A stretch of 64,000 nt of DNA, taken from positions 62,001-126,000 of the forward strand of contig JAFLCN010000011.1 of the NCBI GenBank assembly GCA_017303555.1, read 5' to 3'. The number at the start of each line of letters is the position of its first letter. Positions within the stretch are counted from its first letter, which is position 1. The stretch is from Planctomycetota bacterium (lineage in GTDB: Bacteria; Planctomycetota; Phycisphaerae; Phycisphaerales; UBA1924). The translations under genes were made by a program, and so were the position numbers. Positions 33,327 to 42,806 of this stretch are shown here, piece by piece. Under the pieces are notes generated by a model, which made no database searches, was not told the DNA's origin, and saw only the letters and a list, made by a program, of their open reading frames with translations.

Positions 33327-34409
33327 GTGTCCAGCAGCCCGAGCGACATCGACGTAGCAAGCGCGTGCGGCCGGCTCGGCTTCGCGTTCTCCGGCGTGTG
33401 TGATGCCGTGCCGAGTGCCCGCTCCGAGCAGTTTCAAGCCTGGCTGCGCGCCGGGAAGCACGGCTCGATGGAGTACCTCGCGCGCAACACCGAACTGCGG
33501 ACCAATCCGCAGTTGCTTCTGGAGGGAGCCAGGAGCGCGATCATCGTCGCGGATCTTTACGCGGCACGCGGCACCTCCGGAGGCCCGGAGTCCGCGCCGC
33601 CCGCCGCTGGAAAGATTGCGCGTTACGCACGCGGGCGCGATTACCACACCGTTCTCAAGAAGAGACTGCACACGCTCGCCGATGAGCTGCGCAGCGTGCA
33701 CCCGGACGCGGGCTTCCGCACGTTCGTCGATACCGCTCCCGTGCACGAGCGGGAACTCGCGCAGCTCGCGGGCCTCGGATGGATCGGAAAGCACACGCTG
33801 CTCATCCATCCGAAACTTGGGAGCTACTTCCTCCTGGGCGGGATCCTCACGACGCTGAGAATCCCGCGATCGGAGCCGATCGTTGCCGATCACTGCGGCA
33901 CCTGCACCCGCTGCATCGACGCCTGCCCGACGGATGCGATTTCTCCGTACAGCGTCGATGCTTCGCGCTGCATCAGTTATCTCACGATCGAGAACCGCGC
34001 CCCGATCGACCCGCGGTTCCACGAATCCATCGGCGAGTGGCTGTACGGATGCGACATCTGCCAGGAGGTCTGCCCGCACAACTCGCCCCGACCGTCCGAT
34101 GCCGAGGTCGGACGAATCAACGCGGACTACGCGCCACGAAGGGATTCGCTCCCGCTCGCCGATGTTCTCGGTTGGAACAGCGACGACCGCCTTGCGGCTT
34201 TCGCCGGCACCGCCATGACCCGCGCCACGCTCGCGATGATGAAGCGCAACGCGGTCCTCGTCGCGGCGAACGCGATCCGGAACGGCTGTCCGGAGCCGCA
34301 CCGATCCGAACTCCTTCTCAGGCTGGCGGAATTGTCGTCGGACTCGACGGAATCTCCGGAGCTGACCGAGCTGGCATCCTTTGTCCTGAAACGCCTCCGC
34401 GCGGAATGA
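33327..34409 (+). CDS. queG: Epoxyqueuosine reductase
   Basis: 360 residues. LGFAFSGVCDA, the catalytic Asp in RTFVDTAPVHERELA, GLGWIGKHTLLI, and two [4Fe-4S] motifs (CGTCTRCIDACPT and CDICQEVCPHN) identify QueG, which reduces epoxyqueuosine to queuosine in tRNA using cobalamin. A HEAT-like tail (about 300-360) is shorter than in E. coli. Start: GTG 33327, or TTG 33321 two codons earlier. The last 92 bp overlap the convergent membrane-protein gene. Confidence 0.93.
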   Translation: MSSSPSDIDVASACGRLGFAFSGVCDAVPSARSEQFQAWLRAGKHGSMEYLARNTELRTNPQLLLEGARSAIIVADLYAARGTSGGPESAPPAAGKIARYARGRDYHTVLKKRLHTLADELRSVHPDAGFRTFVDTAPVHERELAQLAGLGWIGKHTLLIHPKLGSYFLLGGILTTLRIPRSEPIVADHCGTCTRCIDACPTDAISPYSVDASRCISYLTIENRAPIDPRFHESIGEWLYGCDICQEVCPHNSPRPSDAEVGRINADYAPRRDSLPLADVLGWNSDDRLAAFAGTAMTRATLAMMKRNAVLVAANAIRNGCPEPHRSELLLRLAELSSDSTESPELTELASFVLKRLRAE

Positions 34410-35556
34410 GAACCCGAGCAGCGAGCGGCACGAGCAATCCGGGAACAAGCCACCATTCCTGCTTCTGCATGAAACCCATCCAGAACGCGGGCGCCGCGAG
34501 CACGCACGCTCCGAGCCAGACCCACATCTGCCTCGGTCCGGGTGCCTGCTCGGTTCCGCGCAGCGGCAGAACCACGAGCCAGACGTACGCGGGGAACAGC
34601 AGCCCGTACGCGGAGAGGAAGACCCGGTACCCGAGCTCAAACCCCGGCGAGATATTCGAAGTCACCGGAAAGCGGAGCAGCACCGCGGCTCCGCACAAGA
34701 GGGCGATCACGCCCGCGCTCACCGTCGTTCCCCGCAGCCGCACGCGATCGAATCCGCCGAACTCGCTCGCCAATTCGCGGATGTGGAGCCCGCAGGTGTA
34801 CCCCGATTGGATCAGCATGTGCAGCACAATGGCGGTCAGCACGCGGGGGCCTGCAACTCCGTCGCCGAGCAGCAGCGACGAGTAGCCCAGCGTAAAGAGA
34901 ATCATCGGCAGAAAGAAAACGCCGAAGCCCAGCCCGAACGCGACGCGCGCCCCTTGCGTGTCGAGCGCCCGACGCGCACGGTGGAATGTTGCATCGAGAT
35001 ACGGGCAGAGCAGGAACCCGAAGATGCACACGGGCGCGACCCACGCCACGGCGGGAACGTCCAGAAACCGCCGGCCCTCCCCCGGCGCGAGCTTGATCTC
35101 AAGCCCGTTCCAGAGCGAAAAGGCGATGACCGCGACGCTGATGAGGTATGGTGTCAGGGCGTCCCAGGGTTGTTCGGTCTTCTGGCCCGAAAGCAGCGAG
35201 ATGGAGAAGATGCCGACCGCCAGCCACGGCCACCACGCGCCCGAGACCCATCCCGCCTGCGAGAGATACCACACAAACCACAGGTGGAACGCGACGGTGA
35301 CCGCGGAAAACACGCGGACCAGAAAATCGTGCCTCCGGATCATGCCGCGGCTCGACTCGCGCGAACGGATCAGCCATCCCATCGCCGCGGCACCGGCAAC
35401 GTTCGGCACGGCAAAGGCAACAAACCCCCAGATCCCGTAGTCGCGCACCAGCAGGACCGGCAGAAACATCCCGATGCACCAGGTCCAGGAGACGGCGAGA
35501 AAGACCGCCCACTGGAACGTCTGGAGGGGATTGCTTCGTGCGGCCGAGTCGGTCAT
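34318..35556 (-). CDS. Polytopic membrane protein of unknown function
   Basis: 412 residues with about ten hydrophobic segments, among them FLAVSWTWCIGMFLPVLLV, GFVAFAVPNVAGAAAMGWL, ALTPYLISVAVIAF and VWLGACVLAAPAFWMGFM. The early WTWCIGMFLP and VPNVAGAAAMG pattern recalls sodium/solute-symporter-like proteins, but no family motif is firm. Start at ATG 35556 gives MTDSAARSNPLQTFQW and then the first membrane helix. The C-terminal ~30 residues (Pro/Arg-rich) are encoded opposite the queG 3' end, a 92-bp convergent overlap. Confidence 0.8.
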   Translation of the reverse strand: MTDSAARSNPLQTFQWAVFLAVSWTWCIGMFLPVLLVRDYGIWGFVAFAVPNVAGAAAMGWLIRSRESSRGMIRRHDFLVRVFSAVTVAFHLWFVWYLSQAGWVSGAWWPWLAVGIFSISLLSGQKTEQPWDALTPYLISVAVIAFSLWNGLEIKLAPGEGRRFLDVPAVAWVAPVCIFGFLLCPYLDATFHRARRALDTQGARVAFGLGFGVFFLPMILFTLGYSSLLLGDGVAGPRVLTAIVLHMLIQSGYTCGLHIRELASEFGGFDRVRLRGTTVSAGVIALLCGAAVLLRFPVTSNISPGFELGYRVFLSAYGLLFPAYVWLVVLPLRGTEQAPGPRQMWVWLGACVLAAPAFWMGFMQKQEWWLVPGLLVPLAARVLIPRGGVSGQRMPARSAPEIPSSPTTIPPA

Positions 35557-35670
35557 CTGCGCGAGTGTAGTGCGTTCGCGGCGGCGAGCGGCGACGGCGC
35601 GGGGTTCGAGGCCCGACGAATCACGACGCGGGCGAGACGCGCCACCATAAACGCGGCTTACCCTCCTTCC

Positions 35671-36642
35671 ATGACCGTGAAGTACCGCTGGAAGCTGATG
35701 CGTGCCGCCAGGTTCAAGCTCGATGGCGGATCGATGTTCGGGCTTGTTCCCCGCGTCGTCTGGGGGAAGACAACCCCGACCGACGAGCGGGGCCGCATCG
35801 ACGTTCAGCACAATTGCTTGCTGCTCGAGCGTGCTTCATCCGATCCGGGAGACCCCCCGGGCCCAAAGCTGGTTGTGATCGAAGTCGGCACCGGAAACAA
35901 GCTCGACGCCAAGAGCAGGGATATTTTCGCGCTCGAAGACCGCTCGATTCTCGATTCGCTCCAGGAAGAGAATTGCCGGCCCGAGGACATCGGCGCCGTC
36001 ATCGTCACCCACCTGCATTTCGATCACGCGGGCGGACTGACGCGGCTTCCCCGCGCCGGCGAGAAAGTCTCGAGCGAGATGAACGCGGTTTCGACCTTCC
36101 CGAACGCGGAAATCTATTCGCAGCTTCGTGAATGGAACGACGCGATGGCGAACACCAGCGTCATGACCCGCACGTATTTCCGCGATCACCTGCTGCCGGT
36201 CGAGGACCAGATGCACCTGATCGATTCCGCCCGCCCGTTCGCCAGCGGCTACACACCGACGCGTGACGAAGTGCCCCGCGCTCCCGCCATGCAGCGGATC
36301 ACCTGGCTCCACGGTCTCAACGGCGCGACCGGTGTTCCCGGGGTGGGCGTGCTGCTCGTTCCGGGGCACACATGGGGCCAGCAGGCGATCGTCTTTCACG
36401 ACGACAAGAACCGCACGGTCGTCTTCACCCCCGATGTCATGCCCACCGTGAATCACGTCGGGGCCGCGTACAGCCTCGCCTACGACGTCGAGCCGTACAC
36501 AAGCATGATTTCGCGTCACTGGTTCCTTGAAGCCGCGGCGGAAAACAACTGGTTGCTCGTGCTCGACCACGAACCCGGCAACCCGGTGCAGCGGGTCCGC
36601 CGGAAGGACCTTTGGTACGAACTGACGCCCGATAGCGTGTGA
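35671..36642 (+). CDS. Metallo-beta-lactamase-fold hydrolase
   Basis: 323 residues. The signature THLHFDHAGGL provides the HxHxDH zinc motif; the later ligands are His in VPGHTWGQQ, Asp in VVFTPDVMPT and probably His in VLDHEPGN. This matches the lactonase/AHL-lactonase-like MBL branch by general layout, but substrate cannot be inferred. CCTTCC precedes ATG 35671 and no clear SD is visible. It diverges from the membrane-protein gene and is followed 49 bp later by the hot-dog protein gene. Confidence 0.87.
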   Translation: MTVKYRWKLMRAARFKLDGGSMFGLVPRVVWGKTTPTDERGRIDVQHNCLLLERASSDPGDPPGPKLVVIEVGTGNKLDAKSRDIFALEDRSILDSLQEENCRPEDIGAVIVTHLHFDHAGGLTRLPRAGEKVSSEMNAVSTFPNAEIYSQLREWNDAMANTSVMTRTYFRDHLLPVEDQMHLIDSARPFASGYTPTRDEVPRAPAMQRITWLHGLNGATGVPGVGVLLVPGHTWGQQAIVFHDDKNRTVVFTPDVMPTVNHVGAAYSLAYDVEPYTSMISRHWFLEAAAENNWLLVLDHEPGNPVQRVRRKDLWYELTPDSV

Positions 36643-36691
36643 ATCGGGCCGGACGGAGCCTCGTGCCGTTCGTCTACAATCAGGTCTCCGA

Positions 36692-37456
36692 ATGTCAGCC
36701 GCTCCTTCCGCCAGCAATCCGCCCGAACTCCGCGAGCCGAAGGTGCGCGCCGAGGAGGAAATCCCCGAGCCCGGCATGGCTGTTTCGGAGATCAGCGGCG
36801 GGGAGGCTGAGCCCGACGAAGCCGATGGCGAGGATGCTGGCCCCGTGGGGGGCGCCACGCTCAGCTTTCGCGAGCGAGTTGAAGAATTCATCGGGCGGCT
36901 TTCGACCCGTAACAATTTCTGGCATCGCGTCTGCTCGTTGATCTGGCTTCCGTACGCCTTTAAGAGCGGCATCCGCATGAAGCGGGTCGATGCGGAGACG
37001 TTTACCGCCGAGTTGCCGTACCGGCGATTCAACAAGAACTGGTACAACGCGATGGCGGGGGCCGCCCTGCTCGCGAACAGCGAGATCGCGGGCGGCATGT
37101 ACATCTTCGGCATCACCGGAGGCGAGTTCACGATCGTCTGCAAGGAGCTGACGTACAAGTTCCTGCGTCCGTGCTACGGGCCGGCGCTGTACCACGTCGT
37201 GCCGCGCGAGGATCTGAAGGCGCTCGTCGAGTCCGGCAAGGAATTCAACCTCACGCTCGAACTGGAGATCGTGCAGCAGGCGGTGATTCCGCAGGCGATC
37301 GGCGACCGGTCGAAGGACAAGCGGTCGATTGTTGCGCGCATGGCGGCGAAGCAGCGCAAGGTCGGTCAGTGTCAGGCCACGTTCCACGTGACGCCGAACC
37401 GGCACAACAAATCCAAGCGCGGGAGCGCCCGCAACGTCGGCCAGCGCGAGGCGTGA
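36692..37456 (+). CDS. Hot-dog-fold protein, DUF4442/thioesterase-like
   Basis: 254 residues. An acidic, disordered N-terminus (about 1-60) precedes a domain with PYRRFNKNWYNAMAGAALL and NSEIAGGMYIFGI, the pattern of DUF4442/PaaI-like hot-dog proteins, in which an Asn/Asp and a helical HotDog core bind acyl-CoA. A basic tail (NRHNKSKRGSARN) ends it. Thioesterase activity is a family inference only. It converges with yebC, with only 10 bp between the stop codons. Confidence 0.7.
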   Translation: MSAAPSASNPPELREPKVRAEEEIPEPGMAVSEISGGEAEPDEADGEDAGPVGGATLSFRERVEEFIGRLSTRNNFWHRVCSLIWLPYAFKSGIRMKRVDAETFTAELPYRRFNKNWYNAMAGAALLANSEIAGGMYIFGITGGEFTIVCKELTYKFLRPCYGPALYHVVPREDLKALVESGKEFNLTLELEIVQQAVIPQAIGDRSKDKRSIVARMAAKQRKVGQCQATFHVTPNRHNKSKRGSARNVGQREA

Positions 37457-37466
37457 CCCGCGCGGC

Positions 37467-38207
37467 TCATCCCGCGTTCGTGTACACCTTCTGGATGTCG
37501 TCCAGATCTTCGATCGCATCGATCAATTCGGTGAGCGGCTGGGCATTCGGCCCGGTCACTTCCACAACTTCGTTGGGAACCATCGCGATCTCGGCTTCGG
37601 CGATCGCGATGGGTTCGTTCTTTCCCGCGAGTTCGATCGCTTCCTTGACGGTCTGAAAGGCGGTCACGGCGCACAGAATGGTCCACGGTTCCTCCGCCGG
37701 ATCATCGGGCCTGATGCAGTCGTCGGCGCCCGCTTCGATTGCGAGCTCCATCATCCGATCCTCGGATGCATTCGGTGCGTTGACCAGCATGCGGCCCTTC
37801 GGCTGGAACATGTACGCGACGCATCCGCTGTTGCCGAGGTTGCCTCCGTTGCGGTCGAAGGCAAGGCGGAGATCGCCGACCGTTCGGGCGCGGTTGTCCG
37901 TCAGCGTGTCGATGATGATCGCGATTCCGCCGGGGCCGTATCCCTCGTAGCGCACCGGTTCGTAATTCTCGCCGCCCGCGCCGCCCGCGCCTTTTTGGAT
38001 TGCCCGCTCGATCGTGTCGCGGGGCATGTTGGCGTATCGCGCCTCATCCATCGCGTAGCGGAGCGAAAGGTTCGATTCCGGGTCCGGCCCGCCGTTCTTG
38101 GCGGCAACGATGATCGCCTTTGCGACCTTGGTCCACACCTTGCCGCGCCGTTTGTCAACAACGGCCTTGCGGTGCTTGATCTTGCTCCATTTATTGTGGC
38201 CGGCCAT
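37467..38207 (-). CDS. yebC: YebC/PmpR-family DNA-binding regulator / translation factor
   Basis: 246 residues, family length. MAGHNKWSKIKHRKAVVDKR, GPDPESNLSLRYAMDEAR, RYEGYGPGGIAIIIDTLTDN and NLGNSGCVAYMF are the conserved YebC blocks. Members act as transcriptional regulators, and some are now known to help ribosomes through proline-rich stretches. It is the last gene of the nusA-infB operon, 17 bp after the TPR lipoprotein gene. The RbfA in the same operon carries a polyproline tail, a possible link. Confidence 0.94.
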   Translation of the reverse strand: MAGHNKWSKIKHRKAVVDKRRGKVWTKVAKAIIVAAKNGGPDPESNLSLRYAMDEARYANMPRDTIERAIQKGAGGAGGENYEPVRYEGYGPGGIAIIIDTLTDNRARTVGDLRLAFDRNGGNLGNSGCVAYMFQPKGRMLVNAPNASEDRMMELAIEAGADDCIRPDDPAEEPWTILCAVTAFQTVKEAIELAGKNEPIAIAEAEIAMVPNEVVEVTGPNAQPLTELIDAIEDLDDIQKVYTNAG

Positions 38208-38224
38208 GTGTGCGTGCTCGGTAA

Positions 38225-41200
38225 TTATTTCGAGGTTGTGAGTGCCGGTGCGTGCGAGGGCAGTTGGGGTTCCCTGCCCTCCGCCAGCGCTTTGAGCTTC
38301 TGTTCGGTCTGCGCGAGAACGGCTCGCAGCTCGGCCAATTGGACCTTGAAGCTGTCGTCGTCTTCCGGCAGGTTCCGCTGCGAACGCACAAGCACAATCT
38401 GATCCACCTCGCGCCGGGCCGTGACTCGCGCGAGCTCCCAGTTGTCCTTGGCTTTCTGCTTCTCGCCGGCGGCCCAGAAGGCATCGCCCAGGTGCTCGGT
38501 GATCACGGCGTTCTCGTTGCCGTCGCGTGCTTCGAGTGCGCGGGTGAGCAGCGAGATCGCGCCGGGTTCGGCCACATTTCCGGCCGCGTCCTTTGTGTCC
38601 CTCAGTTTTCCCTGCTTGAAGCGGAGCCAGCCGAGCGAATCGAGAATGCTCGAAGTGTCCGGCTGGTCGGCGAACGCGATCAGAAGCAGACGCTCGGCCT
38701 CTGCGAGGTCGCCGCCGTGCTCGATGAGGTAATACGCGAGGTTGTTGCACGACATCGCGTGGTGCGGATCTCGTTCGAGCACCACGCGGTAGATCTCCAT
38801 CGCGAACGGCGAACGATCGCGCAGCGTCGCCCACGAGGCCATGTTGTGCAGAACCAGCGTCACGCGTTCGGCTTGTCCGGCCGGGACTTCGTTCTCGCCG
38901 TCCGACGCGAGCTCCGCCACGAACACCGCTTTCGATGGATCATCGAGCAGCGGAATCGATGCGCGAACATCCTCGATGGTTCCAAACTTCGGCGTGAGGT
39001 AGTACAACAGAAACTTGTACAAATCCGTCGTCGGTTCGGGGACGAAGGCCAGCGATTCCCGCAGGAAGCGCGTCGCCGAACCGGGCGAGGGCGACTTGCT
39101 CAGCCGGTCCGCCGTTCGCGCCAGGAGCAGCGTCGATCCGTCCGGGAACTGCTTCACCGTCTGGCGAGCGGCCTTCAGAAGCGCGTCGGTATCCGTCGGC
39201 GCGTACGTCGCGAGCAGCGCCAGCCTCGATTCATGCAGCGGCCTAGGCAGTTCAAGGCCGAGTTCCGAGGCATGCGACAGAAGATCGAGCACCGCCCGCG
39301 ATGACTCGCCCGATTCATCCTTGACCGCGGCACCGACCTGCTGGTTGAGGAGCGCGATGAGCCGTGCACGTTGAGCCGAGTTCAGCACCGCCCCGGAAGG
39401 CAAGCCAACTGCGATCGAATCGGCCACCTGCCGCGCCGTCCCGTTCGAGGCCATCAGCTCCGCCAGTTCCAGTGAATCATCCACCGAGCGAAGCGGGCGA
39501 TCGAGCCTCATCATGGCCATCGCCTGTGCCCGTGCGGGGTCCTTCAGCGTCGAACGAACAAGCTGCTCGCGCTGGCGGCCGATCGCGTCGATCGGATAGC
39601 GCTCGTACAGGGCCGCCAGAGCCTTCTCGGCTTCGGCCCCTTGTCCTTGAAGTTCGAGCACGCGTGCGCGCGCCGCGCCGAGCGCCACGCTTCCGGGAAA
39701 CTCAGCCAGCTTCAACTGAAGCCACGCTTCGGCCCGCTCCAGCAGCGCTTCCTTCGCCTCGGCGTCACCCGTCGTCTGACGCTCCCACGCCACGACAAGC
39801 TGCTCGACGAGCGCCGGGTCCGGTTCGCCCTCTTCCGCGATCGAGATGAGCGCCGACTCGGCCTGGGACCACAACTGACGCTGGGCAAGCTCGCCCGCGA
39901 TCAACCAGCGGATGACCCTGCTGGACGGGATCGCATCGCGCAAGCGTCGCGATGCAGCGCCCAGCTTCGCCTCATCCTTGAGCGGCCCGGTCGGGAGGTA
40001 CAACGCGATGAGCGACTGGTGCGCACGCTCATCAAAGCGGTCGGCCGCGAGCACGGCCTCGAGCATCGACTCGGCGTCTTTCGCACGCCCGCTGCGGGCG
40101 AGAATGTCCGCCGCCAGAATCCGCTCGCCCGGCTCGGCCGGCAGCGAGGCAATATCCAGGTTCTTGGCGAGTTCGATGACGAAGGCGTCTTCGCCCGCAT
40201 CGAGCAACGAACCGCAACGAACCGCGAACGGGAGTTCGCTCTCCGCTTTCAGTCGCTCGACCATGGCACGGGCTTGATCGAATTGCCCGGCGTCGAGCGC
40301 CGAATGCAGCTTGACGCCGATCAGAACGACGCGGGAGTTCGGATCGGCGACTTCATCCAGGTCGATGCGTTCCGCCGCCGCCTGCGAGCGCTCGGTTTGC
40401 CCCAGCCGCGATTGCAGCCACGCCGACAGCGCCCGTTGCCCGGGCGACTTCGCCCCACGTTCGATCGTCGGCGCCGCGGAATCCAGCACGCGCCCGTTCC
40501 GCGCGATCGCATCGGCGATGCGCACCGACGAAGCCGGTGACTTGCCCGCCAGTTGAAGGGCCTCGCGCCCCGCGCCGTCTCCGGAACGCCCCGAGATCGC
40601 GATCAGATCCGCCGCGGCGTCCGCATCCAGCGGGTACTTCTCCAGATGCTCTCGAAGCAGGTCCGCGCCCCGCGCACTCGCCGAAGTTGCCGCGGCACGC
40701 GCCCGCACGATCCGCGATTCCACCGTCGGGGTCGGCGGAGTTTTCAGATCTTCCGGAACGGTTGCGAGCGCCCGTGCGAGAGCCGGACCCGCATTGGTGT
40801 TCTCTGCCAGGTAGCGGATCAGAAGCAACTGGCGGTCTTCGATCCACCCTTCGGCTTCCAGAATCAGCTCGATCAAACTCTCCGCCGCCTTTGCGGGTTC
40901 ACCCTGAAGTGCCGAGGCGTAGATGTACCGAACCAGCGTGGAACCCGGATCCACCGAGGGATACCCGATCGCCCTGCCGTATTCGTCGAGCGCGATGCGG
41001 GGAGTTCCGAGGCGCATCGCGATATCGCCGCGCTGTTCCAGCAACTCGCCCCGACGCCTGTACACCTCGCCAAGTTCTGTGCGATAGTTTGTATTCTCGG
41101 AGAAAACGTCCGGGAGCGACGTCGCATCCTCGAAGGCTTCCGCTGCTGCCAGCGAATAGCCGAGCCTGGCAAGCGTCTCTCCCAGATCCGATGCCACGAC

Positions 41201-41953
41201 ATACGGCAGCGCGCCGTCCGACGCGAGATCGGGGGCGAGTGCCGCGCGTGAAAGATACCCCGCAGCGCGATTCAGGTCCGATTTCTGGGCCGCGTCCTTC
41301 CCCAGCATCCACCACACCCGGGCCTCATCGAGTCCGCGCCGGGCCGCTTGCGTATACGACGAAATCGCAAGCGTCCGCCGGCCGAGCTTGTACTGTGCCT
41401 CCGCCAGCTCGCGCCACACGGCGCCCTCCGCCGGATTCTTGCCCGCGGCTTCCGTCAGCAATGCCTGCGCCTGCGCCGCATCGCCCGCGAGCAGCGACGA
41501 TCGGCCCGCGATGTACAGCCGAACCGCTTCGGCTTTCACATCCTCGTCCGTTTCCGGATCGGCCGCCTTGGGGAACGAAACCTTCGCAGCGAGTTCGGGG
41601 ACGACCTGGTCGAGCGGCCGAGTGAGATTCGGATTCGCTTCCATCTCGGCCGGCGTGAATGCCCGCAAACGCGATGCGTCGATCCCTGGCGGAGGCGGGA
41701 GAGTCTGTTCCGATGCCGCGGGGCCGGGCTTGGTCGCTCGCGTCACCCGGCGCAGCTCCTGAACGGAGCGCGGCAAGCCCATATCTTCCGGAGCAATCGG
41801 GCCCAGCTCCGCAATCTCAGCTTCGCGTGTCGGATGCGAACCGGTCGAGCAGGAAAGCCCGGCAGCGCCGACAAGCACCGCCGCGACCAATCCGGGGTTC
41901 GCCGCACGCAGGAGGGGGGAGTGAAAGTGGCGGAGGGTCGAGCGTGACGGCAT
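38225..41953 (-). CDS. Very large TPR-repeat lipoprotein
   Basis: 1242 residues. A lipoprotein signal peptide ends in AAGLSC (Cys near residue 35). After an unstructured Pro-rich stretch, TPR-like helical repeats run over most of the length (AEGAVWRELAEAQYKLGRRTLAISSY, quoted here in part as RELAEAQYKLGRRTLAISSY; CNNLAYYLIEHGGDLAEAE; LGDAFWAAGEKQKAKDNWEL). A coiled-coil tail (ELRAVLAQTEQKLKALAEG) ends it. TPR lipoproteins scaffold envelope complexes; no partner can be named. Upstream in-frame codons beyond 41953 are spurious. It sits inside a translation-factor operon between an HhH protein and yebC. Confidence 0.88.
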   Translation of the reverse strand: MPSRSTLRHFHSPLLRAANPGLVAAVLVGAAGLSCSTGSHPTREAEIAELGPIAPEDMGLPRSVQELRRVTRATKPGPAASEQTLPPPPGIDASRLRAFTPAEMEANPNLTRPLDQVVPELAAKVSFPKAADPETDEDVKAEAVRLYIAGRSSLLAGDAAQAQALLTEAAGKNPAEGAVWRELAEAQYKLGRRTLAISSYTQAARRGLDEARVWWMLGKDAAQKSDLNRAAGYLSRAALAPDLASDGALPYVVASDLGETLARLGYSLAAAEAFEDATSLPDVFSENTNYRTELGEVYRRRGELLEQRGDIAMRLGTPRIALDEYGRAIGYPSVDPGSTLVRYIYASALQGEPAKAAESLIELILEAEGWIEDRQLLLIRYLAENTNAGPALARALATVPEDLKTPPTPTVESRIVRARAAATSASARGADLLREHLEKYPLDADAAADLIAISGRSGDGAGREALQLAGKSPASSVRIADAIARNGRVLDSAAPTIERGAKSPGQRALSAWLQSRLGQTERSQAAAERIDLDEVADPNSRVVLIGVKLHSALDAGQFDQARAMVERLKAESELPFAVRCGSLLDAGEDAFVIELAKNLDIASLPAEPGERILAADILARSGRAKDAESMLEAVLAADRFDERAHQSLIALYLPTGPLKDEAKLGAASRRLRDAIPSSRVIRWLIAGELAQRQLWSQAESALISIAEEGEPDPALVEQLVVAWERQTTGDAEAKEALLERAEAWLQLKLAEFPGSVALGAARARVLELQGQGAEAEKALAALYERYPIDAIGRQREQLVRSTLKDPARAQAMAMMRLDRPLRSVDDSLELAELMASNGTARQVADSIAVGLPSGAVLNSAQRARLIALLNQQVGAAVKDESGESSRAVLDLLSHASELGLELPRPLHESRLALLATYAPTDTDALLKAARQTVKQFPDGSTLLLARTADRLSKSPSPGSATRFLRESLAFVPEPTTDLYKFLLYYLTPKFGTIEDVRASIPLLDDPSKAVFVAELASDGENEVPAGQAERVTLVLHNMASWATLRDRSPFAMEIYRVVLERDPHHAMSCNNLAYYLIEHGGDLAEAERLLLIAFADQPDTSSILDSLGWLRFKQGKLRDTKDAAGNVAEPGAISLLTRALEARDGNENAVITEHLGDAFWAAGEKQKAKDNWELARVTARREVDQIVLVRSQRNLPEDDDSFKVQLAELRAVLAQTEQKLKALAEGREPQLPSHAPALTTSK

Positions 41954-42014
41954 GGCAGATGTTCGCAACCGGATGGATGATTGTTCTTCGCGGGCTGAGC
42001 GCTTCATCCGATCC

Positions 42015-42806
42015 TTACCCCTTCGCGGAAGATCGGGACGAGCGCTTCGCAGGTTTCTTCCCCTTCGAAGGCTTCTTGGTTGCTCCTGCCGCGGCTTGTT
42101 CCGCCAGAACCGGTGGCGGAAGTTCGGGGGGGGAGAAATCGGGCAGGTCGGCGCGTCGTTCGCGCCGGGGAGCAGCGCCCTGGTCGTCCGACCACGCCTG
42201 AAGCGTGAGCGCAACGGAAGTCGCATCGCCCGCTCGAATCTGACGCTCGAGCCAGGACGCGGCGCTGTCCGCATCTGTTACGTCGTCGCCGAGCACCGCC
42301 TCGGAAGCGAGCAGATCGGCGATGCGCTGATCGACGGGAATGGCATGCCCGCCGAGGCCGAGCGAGAGGACGCGTGCCGCGACGTACGCCGGCGTGCCGT
42401 CGATGGAATCGAGGTAGGTGCGGGCTTCCCGCTTGGAAAGTTCGGTCAGGCTCGCGAGCGAGAGCGAATGTTCCCGCCGGAAGATGTCGTGCAGGCTCGA
42501 CCGGAGGCGGAGGGCCCGTTCGTAGCCGCGCGGATATCGCTCGCCGAACGCCGCGGCAATCTCGTCCGCGAACGCAATCCGGAGTTCATTGTAATCGACA
42601 AACGTTTCGCGGATCCGCTTGAGCGCCGCGCGTGCCTGGCCCGTCGAAGCATCCCAAAGCAGGAAGGAATACACGAACAGGTGCAGCATCGGGTCGACAC
42701 CCTCGTCCACGCCCGCCGTGAGAGGCTCCGCCTGCTGTTCGCCATAGCGGTTGGCGAGCTTCTTGAGCAGCGCCTGGAGAAGTTTGGCCGGATCCTGCGA
42801 ACTCAT
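42015..42806 (-). CDS. Degenerate HhH-GPD (endonuclease III-like) protein
   Basis: 263 residues. Helical throughout; IDGTPAYVAARVLSLGLGGHAIPVDQRIADLL aligns (in outline) with the helix-hairpin-helix and the catalytic-Asp segment PVDTH of endonuclease III: the Asp is kept, but the HhH glycines/Lys (GVGRKTA) are not, and no [4Fe-4S] cysteines follow. So it looks like a non-glycosylase member of the fold. A Lys/Ser-rich tail (TKKPSKGKKPAKRSSRSS) ends it. Its ATG overlaps the rbfA stop by 4 bp, so it is translationally coupled to rbfA. Confidence 0.72.
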   Translation of the reverse strand: MSSQDPAKLLQALLKKLANRYGEQQAEPLTAGVDEGVDPMLHLFVYSFLLWDASTGQARAALKRIRETFVDYNELRIAFADEIAAAFGERYPRGYERALRLRSSLHDIFRREHSLSLASLTELSKREARTYLDSIDGTPAYVAARVLSLGLGGHAIPVDQRIADLLASEAVLGDDVTDADSAASWLERQIRAGDATSVALTLQAWSDDQGAAPRRERRADLPDFSPPELPPPVLAEQAAAGATKKPSKGKKPAKRSSRSSAKG

